Part shown: positions 8,222 to 16,057 of the stretch, piece by piece
How positions within the stretch are numbered: the stretch's first letter is position 1
How the letters are laid out: every line of letters begins with the position of its first letter
DNA from: JBEVJC01 sp040510375
GTDB lineage: Bacteria; Bacteroidota; Bacteroidia; Chitinophagales; Chitinophagaceae
Length of the DNA: 64,000 nucleotides
Assembly (NCBI GenBank): GCA_040510375.1
Contig: JBEVJC010000008.1
Span: 1-64,000, forward strand
Direction: 5' to 3'
The notes under the pieces: generated by a model
Seen by the model: the letters and a program-made list of their open reading frames with translations, nothing else
Told to the model about the DNA's origin: nothing
The model's database searches: none
Program-made: the position numbers and the translations under genes

Positions 8222-9487
8222 TCACCGTTTTTTTATTTTGGCAGGAGCGGGTTGTTTTTTTACAGGAGATTGTTTTTCCTGCACGTTCTCCGTCTCTTCC
8301 CCATCGTTTTCATCCTGCATATAATTGCCAAATATATCGTAGGCCTTATGTGCGGAATTGTAAATATTGCGGTTGTATTTATTGCCAAGGATGATGATGG
8401 TTGCTTTTTCATCAATTAGCCGCGCGAAGGCTGGAGTAAAGCCATGCCATTTGCCAAAATGGTAAACAACTTTTTTGCCATTGGGGATCATGAGCAGCCG
8501 CCATCCCAATCCGTAGTTGTGTATCGACCGGGTTTCATTACTGTATGGCGTAAAAGCCGTATCCAGCAGGCTTTGGCGGATGAACTTACCAGTATAAAGT
8601 GCCTGGTCCCACTTGAGCATATCACGCGGGGTGCTGTAAACATTTTTGTCACCAACAGTGCCTTCAAGGAAATCGTCTTTCCAGTATCCGCCCCTTCCGT
8701 CAAAAGAAGGAGTAACATTGGTTGAGTCATGATGTGTGTATACAAACGTGTGGTTCATCTTTAACGGCACAAACAGGTTTTCTTTAAGGAAGTCGGGAAA
8801 TGTTTTACCCGTTACTTTTTCAATGATCTCTGCAAGCAGTACATAGTTGGTATTGCTATAACTGAACCTGGTGTCGGGTTTGAAACTCCTGGGTGGTTTA
8901 TGTTGGTAGATAAATGCCAGCACGTCGGGATTGGTAACGGTTTTTTTCGGATCCCATAATTTTTTATCGTCCATAAAATAGACATAATTGGGAATTCCGC
9001 TCCGGTGGTTAAGCAGCGTTTTTACCGTCACGCCGGGATAGGGAAGGGCAGGGAAAAACTTCTGTACGGAATCATCCAGGCTCAGTTTGCCCTGTTGTAC
9101 CAGCCAGAGTGTGGCCATGGCAGTGAATGGTTTGCTGGTAGAGGCCAGATGGAAGGAGGTAGTATCGGTAAGTGAATCTTTCCTGCGGAGATCGCGGTAA
9201 CCCACATACTTTTCATACAGGATATTTCCTTCTTTGGCAACCAGGATACTTCCGTTGAAACCGTGGTTTACCAGGCGTTCCCCGAAAAATTTGTCCAGCC
9301 GGTTACTCAGTTCCTTCTTTTCATTTTCCTTAAGGATTCCGGGCGCGGGGGCGGCATATTGTAATGAGTCGGATGAAATCTGCACCTTCGTAGTGGAACT
9401 CTTACAGGAGATCGCAGCTCCTGCCAGCAGGAGGCAGTAAAAAAAATGTTTCAATAGAGAATATTTGCGCAAAAATAGAGCATACAA
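8222..9487 (-). CDS. Serine hydrolase, beta-lactamase/class C-like lipoprotein
   Basis: A 421-residue penicillin-binding-protein-like serine hydrolase. The N-terminus KHFFYCLLLAGAAISC is a lipoprotein signal with the lipid-attached cysteine at about residue 28, so the enzyme is anchored outside the cytoplasmic membrane. Catalytic motifs are STSK (Ser116, Lys119), YSN (210-212) and HFGKWHG near residue 357. The C-terminus is a charged, Lys/Glu/Pro-rich tail. Members act on D-alanyl peptides or esters; the substrate here is unknown. It is upstream of and nearly touching nnr on the same strand. Confidence 0.9.
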   Translation of the reverse strand: MYALFLRKYSLLKHFFYCLLLAGAAISCKSSTTKVQISSDSLQYAAPAPGILKENEKKELSNRLDKFFGERLVNHGFNGSILVAKEGNILYEKYVGYRDLRRKDSLTDTTSFHLASTSKPFTAMATLWLVQQGKLSLDDSVQKFFPALPYPGVTVKTLLNHRSGIPNYVYFMDDKKLWDPKKTVTNPDVLAFIYQHKPPRSFKPDTRFSYSNTNYVLLAEIIEKVTGKTFPDFLKENLFVPLKMNHTFVYTHHDSTNVTPSFDGRGGYWKDDFLEGTVGDKNVYSTPRDMLKWDQALYTGKFIRQSLLDTAFTPYSNETRSIHNYGLGWRLLMIPNGKKVVYHFGKWHGFTPAFARLIDEKATIIILGNKYNRNIYNSAHKAYDIFGNYMQDENDGEETENVQEKQSPVKKQPAPAKIKKR

Positions 9488-9548
9488 ACGTTAGGCCATG
9501 GACGTAACTTTTCCCCAGACCATTAATTTATCTTAGTAAAGGCTGGGT

Positions 9549-9556
9549 TATATTTG
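9549..9556 (+). promoter_or_regulatory. -7 box of serA
   Basis: TATATTTG fits TAnnTTTG and ends only 4 bp before the serA ATG, so the mRNA would be almost leaderless. Confidence 0.5.
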
Positions 9557-9560
9557 CAAT

Positions 9561-10799
9561 ATGGCAAATCCCGAATTAACCAGTTATCCGAAGGAAAAAA
9601 TCCGGATACTTTTTTTAGAGAATATCAGCGATCAGGCAGTAAAAAATTTCCAGTCGCAGGGTTACACCCAGGTTGAAAAAATCAGTAAGGCCCTTACCGA
9701 AGATGAGTTGATCCGTGAGATCAAGGATGTTCATATCCTTGGTATCCGGTCAAAAACCCAGATCACATCAAAAGTACTGGAAGCCGCCAAAAAGCTGCAG
9801 GCAATCGGTTGTTTCTGTATCGGGGTTAACCAGGTTGACCTGAAGAGCGCCACAAAAAACGGGGTCGTTGTTTTTAACGCGCCCTACAGTAATACCCGTT
9901 CGGTGGCGGAGCTCGTAATCGGTCTGGCCATCATGCTGATCCGCCGGATCCCTGATAAAAATAAGGCTGCCCATGAAGGATTGTGGATGAAGGATGCCAG
10001 GGGAAGTTTTGAATTGCGGGGAAAAACGCTTGGTATTATCGGATATGGAAATATCGGAAGCCAGGTCAGCGTACTTGCAGAAGCACTTGGAATGAAAGTG
10101 TTGTTTTATGATGTGGAAACAAAATTGCCACTGGGCAATGCCACCGATGGTAAATCCTTAAAGGAAGTGTTATCGAAGGCAGACGTGGTGACAATGCATG
10201 TACCGGAGACCAGCCAGACTAAAAATATCCTGAATAAAAATACGATCAGGTGGATCAAAAAGGGTGCAATTGTGATCAACTATGCAAGGGGAGAGGTGGT
10301 TGACCTGGACGAGTTACGCAAGGCACTTGTTGAAGAACGTGTGGGTGGTGCAGCTATTGATGTGTTCCCGGTAGAACCGGAAAAAAATGGCGACAGGTTC
10401 CAGAGTCCCTTGCAGGACCTGCCGAATGTTATCCTGACTCCGCATATCGGCGGCTCTACCGAAGAGGCGCAACAGAATATCGGGGAAGATGTTAGTATCA
10501 AGCTGTTTAATTATCTTGAAAAAGGGATGACTTTCGGATCCCATACGGTGCCTGCCCTGGCGCTCCCTCCGCAGGAAGGATCGCATCGTATCCTGCATAT
10601 TCACAATAATGTTCCTGGTGTATTATCAGCAATTAACACGGAATTGTCGAAATACGATATTAATATTGTCGGCCAGTACCTGAAGACCAATGACGATATC
10701 GGATATGTGGTACTGGATGTGGATAAACGTTTATCATCTAAAGCGATCACCCTTTTGAAGGAGGTCAATCAGACCATCAAGGTTCGGTTGCTTTATTAA
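9561..10799 (+). CDS. serA: D-3-phosphoglycerate dehydrogenase
   Basis: First step of serine synthesis: oxidises 3-phosphoglycerate to 3-phosphohydroxypyruvate with NAD+. The 412-residue protein has the D-2-hydroxyacid dehydrogenase fold: NAD-binding loop LGIIGYGNIGSQ (about 154-165), catalytic Arg in INYARGEVVD, Glu in VFPVEPE, and His in LTPHIGGSTEEAQ. The last 75 residues (HNNVPGVLSAINTELSKYDI) form an ACT domain, the site of serine feedback inhibition in the E. coli-type enzyme, which has about this length. It is first in an apparent operon with the AAA+ and TPR genes, 9 bp upstream of the former. Confidence 0.96.
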   Translation: MANPELTSYPKEKIRILFLENISDQAVKNFQSQGYTQVEKISKALTEDELIREIKDVHILGIRSKTQITSKVLEAAKKLQAIGCFCIGVNQVDLKSATKNGVVVFNAPYSNTRSVAELVIGLAIMLIRRIPDKNKAAHEGLWMKDARGSFELRGKTLGIIGYGNIGSQVSVLAEALGMKVLFYDVETKLPLGNATDGKSLKEVLSKADVVTMHVPETSQTKNILNKNTIRWIKKGAIVINYARGEVVDLDELRKALVEERVGGAAIDVFPVEPEKNGDRFQSPLQDLPNVILTPHIGGSTEEAQQNIGEDVSIKLFNYLEKGMTFGSHTVPALALPPQEGSHRILHIHNNVPGVLSAINTELSKYDINIVGQYLKTNDDIGYVVLDVDKRLSSKAITLLKEVNQTIKVRLLY

Positions 10800-10808
10800 T
10801 TCTGCCTA

Positions 10809-12119
10809 ATGTCAAACGAAATTATTAAGAATTTACTCGACGCACTAAGCGTATCACCGACCAACGTGCCCTTACGGCTCCAGGTTGCAGCAATGCTGGT
10901 GGACCAGAAAGATTATGAGGAGGCTGCCGGGCAATACAATGAAGTATTGCGACTGAGTTATGGAAATATCCAGGCGCAGGCGGGGCTTGCACGTTGTTAT
11001 TTCCATACCGCTAAATACAGTGCGGCCATTATTATTTATGAACAGTTGCAGGACAGGCTCGACATCCCTGATAAGATCCTTTACATCAAAGCACTGATAA
11101 AAGAGAATTCACAACAACTGGCAATTGAAGAATACCAGAAGATCATTGCCCTTAATCCGGGATTCCGGGATGAGGAGTTGGACAATGCGCTTCGGATAAG
11201 TTCAACAACTGGTGAAATGGAGGAAGACGACTGGCGCGAGGATGAACAGTGGTTCATGGAAAAACCTGCTCTCCGGTTCAGTGATGTAGGTGGAATGGAA
11301 CGGGTGAAAGAAGAGATCTCTATAAAAATTATCCAGCCCATGAAAAACCCGGAGCTCTTCAAAGCTTTCGGGAAAAAATCGGGCGGCGGGATCTTGTTGT
11401 ATGGTCCTCCCGGTTGCGGCAAGACCTTTGTGGCACGCGCCACGGCGGGTGAGATCAATGCAAAATTTATTAATATCGGGCTGCACGATATTCTCGATAT
11501 GTGGATCGGGAACAGTGAAAAAAATCTTCACGAGATCTTCGAAATGGCGCGTCGTAATACGCCCTGCGTGTTGTTCTTCGATGAAGTGGATGCCATGGGC
11601 GCGAGCCGCAATGACCTGAAACAATCCGCCCTGAAACATGTGATCAATCAGTTCCTGGCTGAAATGGACGGGGCTGATTCCAATAATGAAGGAGTGTTGA
11701 TCCTTGCTGCAACCAATGCGCCATGGAGCGTGGATCCTGCATTCCGCCGGCCTGGCCGGTTTGACCGGATTATATTCGTACAACCTCCTGATGAAGCAGC
11801 GAGGATCGAGATCCTGCAAGGGGTACTTGAAGGGAAACCGGTGGGGGAGATCGATCTGAAAAAGATCGCATCAATCACTGCGGAGTATTCCGGTGCCGAC
11901 CTGAAAGCCATTGTTGATATTGCTGTTGAAGAAAAACTTCGCGAGTCAATGAAGGCAGGAACTATCCAGCCGCTGTTTACAAAAGACCTGCAGAAAGCAG
12001 TTAAGCAGCACCGGGCTACCACCACTGAATGGTTTGCATCGGCACGCAACTATGCACTTTATGCAAATGAAGCTGGTCATTATGATGATATCCTGAAATA
12101 TTTGAAACTGCAACGCTAA
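10809..12119 (+). CDS. TPR-domain AAA+ ATPase, Vps4/katanin-like
   Basis: A 436-residue single-ring AAA+ ATPase. Residues 1-135 are tetratricopeptide-like helices, followed by an acidic linker (EMEEDDWREDEQ) and a classical AAA module: Walker A GPPGCGKT (199-206), pore loop MWIGNSEKN (231-239), Walker B LFFDEVD (255-261), sensor ATNAPW (301-306) and arginine fingers RRPGR (313-317). The pore loop with Trp, the ATNxPW sensor and the C-terminal KAVKQHRATTTEWF helix resemble the Vps4/katanin branch more than FtsH or ClpX, and no protease domain is attached. It probably threads or remodels a protein complex; the substrate is unknown. It is sandwiched between serA and a TPR membrane protein 3 bp downstream. 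Confidence 0.88.
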   Translation: MSNEIIKNLLDALSVSPTNVPLRLQVAAMLVDQKDYEEAAGQYNEVLRLSYGNIQAQAGLARCYFHTAKYSAAIIIYEQLQDRLDIPDKILYIKALIKENSQQLAIEEYQKIIALNPGFRDEELDNALRISSTTGEMEEDDWREDEQWFMEKPALRFSDVGGMERVKEEISIKIIQPMKNPELFKAFGKKSGGGILLYGPPGCGKTFVARATAGEINAKFINIGLHDILDMWIGNSEKNLHEIFEMARRNTPCVLFFDEVDAMGASRNDLKQSALKHVINQFLAEMDGADSNNEGVLILAATNAPWSVDPAFRRPGRFDRIIFVQPPDEAARIEILQGVLEGKPVGEIDLKKIASITAEYSGADLKAIVDIAVEEKLRESMKAGTIQPLFTKDLQKAVKQHRATTTEWFASARNYALYANEAGHYDDILKYLKLQR

Positions 12120-12122
12120 CGC

Positions 12123-13388
12123 ATGGATACCCGGGTGATGTTTGAAAGGGCGAGTCTGCTGCATGGACAAGGCAGAATTGCTGAAGCGATCAATGAACTG
12201 AAACAGGTGCTTGAGCTCGATCCCAATAACGTGGAAGCGCTCGGCCTGTATGGTCGTTGCCTGCTCGATAAAGGGGAATACGACGAAGGTCTCCGGCTGC
12301 TTGACCTGGCGATAAGCCTGGATCCATATAATGCATATTATTTTTACCTGAAGGGCTTTGCCTTCTACAGGAAGAATGAAAACTCAACGGCCATCCGCTG
12401 GCTGGATGAATCTATTTCCATAGAACCATATCGTTCTTCACCGTATGGCCTGCTTGCGATAATTTATATCGAAGAGAAGGAATTTAAAAAGGCGCTCGCG
12501 AAGGCTGATGAAGGGCTGGCCATTCATGCCGGGGATGTTACCTGTCTCAATGCGCGGGCCATGGCATTGAATAAACTGAAACAGACAGATGCTGCAATTG
12601 AAACGATGAAGGAGGCGCTGGCACAGGATCCTGACAATGAATTCACCCATTCTACATTCGGGTGGAACATGCTGGAAAAGGGCCGTCACCGGGAAGCGCG
12701 GGAACATTTCCGCGAAGCCCTCCGGCTTGATCCGAACTACGCCAATGCGCGTGCAGGATTAAAAGAATCACTCAAATCACAAATCCCTCCGTACAGATGG
12801 TTACTGCAGTATAGTTTCTGGGTCACCAATAAAGGAAAGCGTGCAGGCTGGATCATTCCGTTGGTGATCTATGCATTGGTGCGTATACTGGCCTCCAGTT
12901 TCCAGTCGAGCGAATCCACCGCCATCATCGGAGTGCTCATCGTGCTTGCTTATTTTATTTTCGTTGTTGCTACCTGGATCATCAACCCCGTCGCCAATTT
13001 TTTCCTTCTTTTCCATAAGGATGGCAAGTATGCCCTCACTGACACGGAAAAGTGGACATCAATAACCGTTATGGGTTCATTACTCTCCGGTGTACTATTG
13101 CTGGTAATCGGATGGATGGCTGGCGTTAGGGATGAACTTTCTCCCGTATTTATAATTGCCTTCAGTCTTTTGCTGATGGCGGTGCCTCTGGGTGATTTTC
13201 AGTATCCACTTAATATCAGGCGTTCGACGGCTACAGTTAAAATAGCGATGGTACTGGTGGCACTTGGTTTAATTACAATCCTTACTGCGCTTGTTCTTCC
13301 GGAATATGCCGTGATGGTGGGAATGGCGTTCCTGTTATTATTTATTCTCAACAACTGGCTGGGATTGTTCCGTGCCATGCGGCGTTAA
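12123..13388 (+). CDS. TPR-repeat membrane protein
   Basis: A 421-residue protein with about six tetratricopeptide repeats in residues 1-220 (for example AIETMKEALAQDPDNEFTHSTFGWNMLEKG and AREHFREALRLDPNYANARAG regions), then a hydrophobic half with about six membrane segments (GWIIPLVIYALVRILASS, AIIGVLIVLAYFIFVVATWI, VMGSLLSGVLLLVIGWMAG, and others to the C-terminus). The TPR part should face the cytoplasm as no signal peptide precedes it. It starts 3 bp after the AAA+ ATPase stop, so it is the natural membrane partner or docking site for that ATPase. Function is otherwise unknown. Confidence 0.87.
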   Translation: MDTRVMFERASLLHGQGRIAEAINELKQVLELDPNNVEALGLYGRCLLDKGEYDEGLRLLDLAISLDPYNAYYFYLKGFAFYRKNENSTAIRWLDESISIEPYRSSPYGLLAIIYIEEKEFKKALAKADEGLAIHAGDVTCLNARAMALNKLKQTDAAIETMKEALAQDPDNEFTHSTFGWNMLEKGRHREAREHFREALRLDPNYANARAGLKESLKSQIPPYRWLLQYSFWVTNKGKRAGWIIPLVIYALVRILASSFQSSESTAIIGVLIVLAYFIFVVATWIINPVANFFLLFHKDGKYALTDTEKWTSITVMGSLLSGVLLLVIGWMAGVRDELSPVFIIAFSLLLMAVPLGDFQYPLNIRRSTATVKIAMVLVALGLITILTALVLPEYAVMVGMAFLLLFILNNWLGLFRAMRR

Positions 13389-13554
13389 TTAATTCGAACT
13401 GGTCCTGGTGATTTCTTTATAGATTGTTTACCGGTCACATGCTGCCCGGGCTTTTACAGATTACCTGTTGGTAACGAAAAAACGCGGTCCGCATTTACAG
13501 ATTATCTGGCAGCCGGAAGATTTGATTAAATAACTTTATTGGAAAAGCTGCGAC

Positions 13555-14463
13555 ATGAACCGACTTCTTATTTTTATAATAGCGCTGGTAATCTGGTCAT
13601 GCGAATCCGTTAAGAACAAATCCATGATTGTCTTCCAGACTGATTTCGGTTTGAAGGATGGAGCTGTTTCCGCCATGAAGGGGGTAGCAAAAACGGTTGA
13701 TCCTGATTTGGGTTTGTATGATTTGTCGCACGAAATTCCGCCATACGATATCTGGGAAGCCGCATACCGCCTGCATCAGACAATAAATTACTGGCCATCG
13801 GGCACCGTGTTTGTGTCCGTGGTTGATCCGGGTGTGGGGACTGATCGCAAATCGGTGGTGGTACTGTTGAAATCCGGTCAGTATATCGTGACTCCTGATA
13901 ATGGAGTGCTGACGCTGGTCGCCAGGAACCCGGGAATTATTACAGCAAGGGAAATCGATGAAAAGACCAATCGTCGGGAAGGATCGGCAGGGTCCTATAC
14001 ATTTCATGGTCGTGATGTGTATGCGTATGTTGCTGCGCGACTGGCTTCCGGTAAAATCAGCTTTGAAGAAGTCGGACCCATTTTACAATCGGATCCGGTA
14101 TTGCTGAGCTTCCAGGAACCGGAACTTATCCGAAACCCAACATCAGTCCAGCTTACAGGCGGGATACCTGCACTTGATCCCGCATATGGAAACGTCTGGA
14201 CCAATATCCCGGATTCAATGGTCAGCCGGGCCGGTTTAAAAACCGGCGATTCGCTGGCCGTACAGATTTTGCATGATAAAAAGCCGGTGTACCAGGGTCA
14301 GATGCCGTTCGTTTCAACATTTGGTTCGGTACCGGCCGGACAGCCGCTGGGTTACCTGAACAGCATGATGGAACTTTCCTTCGCCCTGAATATGGAAAAT
14401 TTTGCTGAGGTTTATCAGATTGGTAAAGGAGTTGGCTGGACGGTTATCTGCGTAAAAAAATAA
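13555..14463 (+). CDS. SAM hydroxide adenosyltransferase (DUF62) family lipoprotein
   Basis: A 302-residue member of the DUF62 / S-adenosylmethionine hydrolase and halogenase family. Family motifs are QTDFGLKDGAVSAMKG, LSHEIPPYDIWEAAY, VSVVDPGVGTDRKS, TPDNGVLTLV and FHGRDVYAY, with the Asp, Asp and His that position water for attack on SAM, so a hydrolase is likelier than a halogenase. It begins MNRLLIFIIALVIWSC, a lipoprotein-type signal with cysteine at residue 16, so the mature protein should sit outside the cytoplasmic membrane, where SAM is not normally found. Its own 3' end is echoed downstream of the stop. Confidence 0.87.
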   Translation: MNRLLIFIIALVIWSCESVKNKSMIVFQTDFGLKDGAVSAMKGVAKTVDPDLGLYDLSHEIPPYDIWEAAYRLHQTINYWPSGTVFVSVVDPGVGTDRKSVVVLLKSGQYIVTPDNGVLTLVARNPGIITAREIDEKTNRREGSAGSYTFHGRDVYAYVAARLASGKISFEEVGPILQSDPVLLSFQEPELIRNPTSVQLTGGIPALDPAYGNVWTNIPDSMVSRAGLKTGDSLAVQILHDKKPVYQGQMPFVSTFGSVPAGQPLGYLNSMMELSFALNMENFAEVYQIGKGVGWTVICVKK

Positions 14464-14541
14464 CTGAGGTGATTGGTAAATGGATCTCTACAGGTGGTTG
14501 AATTGTGTTGGCAAGGCAGTTATCTGCGTTCAGAAATAACT
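14402..14541 (+). repeat. Imperfect duplication of the DUF62 gene 3' end
   Basis: Bases 14431-14465 (last codons, stop and four bases) are matched at 28 of 35 positions by 14507-14541. Upstream, CTGAGG and GATTGGTAAA at 14405-14427 recur in the same order at 14464-14480, so the second copy is the whole 3' end with indels. The second copy ends in the same TTATCTGCGT and AAATAACT. Confidence 0.65.
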
Positions 14542-14623
14542 CTGCTGACCAGGTAAGCGCCGAATCAATTATTTTCCTATAATTTATATTATGTTAAATG
14601 ACTGTATGGGGCTTTGGGGCCAT

Positions 14624-14658
14624 AAACAAAAATCCCCGCCATTTTACTGACGGGGATT
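14624..14658 (-). terminator. Intrinsic terminator after the TPR gene
   Basis: Arms AAATCCCCG and CGGGGATTT, loop of about 12 bases; on the minus strand it is followed by TTTTGTTT. It lies 20 bp past the stop of the gene at 14679. Confidence 0.75.
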
Positions 14659-14678
14659 TAAACTTTATCCTGAAGGAA

Positions 14679-16010
14679 TTATTTGATTGATGCGTACAGA
14701 TCATTCCACTTTCTCTCCTCTTCCACGTACTTCGCATTATCTGGTTTTCCCTTGGTCTTGCTTACTTTGTAGGTGTAGATATCTCCCAGGTAACCGGCTG
14801 CTTTTTTATACTGTTGTTTTTCTGATCCGGTGAGCGTTGCTTTTTTTGCGTAGATCGCAGCGGCGGCCTTGTATGGCTCAATAGCACCTTCCAGTGCGTC
14901 CCCGTAGGTTTTATCAAGCGCATCACGTTTGGCTGCATCTTCCTTGCTCGGCATTTTACCAGCCGGCACACGTTTCTTCATATCAGCCATGAACTTATCC
15001 TTTTCTTCGCCTGCGCGGATCGATTTGTTCATGTATGCATCACCCAGAAACAGGTATGGTAATACGGTATCAGGTTTTGCTTCAGATGCCTTTTTAAATG
15101 CAGCAAACATCCTTGTTTCCAGTTCGGCAGCATTTGCTGGTTGTACAGCGCCTTCGTCGGTTGAATACAAGGTATCGTAAATGATCTGTCCCAGTGAAAG
15201 ATTAGCTTTAAAATTGCCTGGATCACCTGCCAGCACCTGTTCCAGCGATTTGATTTTTGAATCGAAATTATCTTCCAGTCCTACTGCAAAATCAGTTTTA
15301 TCAAATGTAAAGAAATCACTTGTCGGATATAACTCCTTTCCGATCGCTTTATATTTTTCAAAAGCAGCAAGATCTTTTTTATTGAAGTTATAGGTTACCA
15401 GGAAACGGTAAACACCTTCATAACCTGCGCCACCTACTTTTGCATCAGCCAGCCGGGTATAATATTTGGCTGCATCTTCCTTGTTACCGCTGTTTTCTGC
15501 GGTATAGGCAGCCAGGATCATCACATTGGTATCAAGTGGTGATGTCAGGATTTTCATCTGCTCCAGCAGGTCTGAATATTCGGCTACTTTTTTAAAATTG
15601 GTATAGGCTTCGGCCCATTTCTTTGCCTCATAATCCTTATAACCCTTTGAGAAATAGTAAGAGTAAATAGAGATTGGTCCGTTTTTATACGAAGGATCTT
15701 TAGCCAGTTCGAGTGAAGGTTCCAGTTCCTTGTATTTGTTCCAGGCTGCTTCAGCATCAGCATTCAGCTGCTCGCCTTGTGCTGTTCCTGCAGTTGCAGA
15801 ATCGCCGGCAAGCACACCATATATATTCGCTTTCAGGAGATACGCTTCCGGTTTCGATGCAAACTTTGCGTTGGTCATCCTTTTATCGATGTCCTCCTTT
15901 GCGCTCTTGTACTGCCCCAGCAGGATCTTGTTTTTTATTTCTTCGTAAGTCTGCGCGCTGACAGCGAGAACAAACGAGGACAATAGTAGAACCAATGAGA
16001 TCTTTTTCAT
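14679..16010 (-). CDS. Exported TPR-like protein of unknown function
   Basis: A 443-residue protein with a clear Sec signal peptide (MKKISLVLLLSSFVLAVSAQ, cleavage after AQ or SA), so it acts in the periplasm. The mature part is helical and repeat-like, with TPR-type segments such as AEAYTNFKKVAEYSDLLEQ, AAKYYTRLADAKVGG and NFKANLSLGQIIYDTL. It is rich in Lys and Ala and has no enzyme motif. Proteins of this kind act as scaffolds in envelope complexes; the partner is unknown. It is transcribed 47 bp downstream of gyrA in the same direction, so read-through from gyrA is possible. Confidence 0.85.
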   Translation of the reverse strand: MKKISLVLLLSSFVLAVSAQTYEEIKNKILLGQYKSAKEDIDKRMTNAKFASKPEAYLLKANIYGVLAGDSATAGTAQGEQLNADAEAAWNKYKELEPSLELAKDPSYKNGPISIYSYYFSKGYKDYEAKKWAEAYTNFKKVAEYSDLLEQMKILTSPLDTNVMILAAYTAENSGNKEDAAKYYTRLADAKVGGAGYEGVYRFLVTYNFNKKDLAAFEKYKAIGKELYPTSDFFTFDKTDFAVGLEDNFDSKIKSLEQVLAGDPGNFKANLSLGQIIYDTLYSTDEGAVQPANAAELETRMFAAFKKASEAKPDTVLPYLFLGDAYMNKSIRAGEEKDKFMADMKKRVPAGKMPSKEDAAKRDALDKTYGDALEGAIEPYKAAAAIYAKKATLTGSEKQQYKKAAGYLGDIYTYKVSKTKGKPDNAKYVEEERKWNDLYASIK

Positions 16011-16057
16011 CAGAATTGTTGATTTGTATAAAAAAATATGGACTTAGCTCTCTTCCG

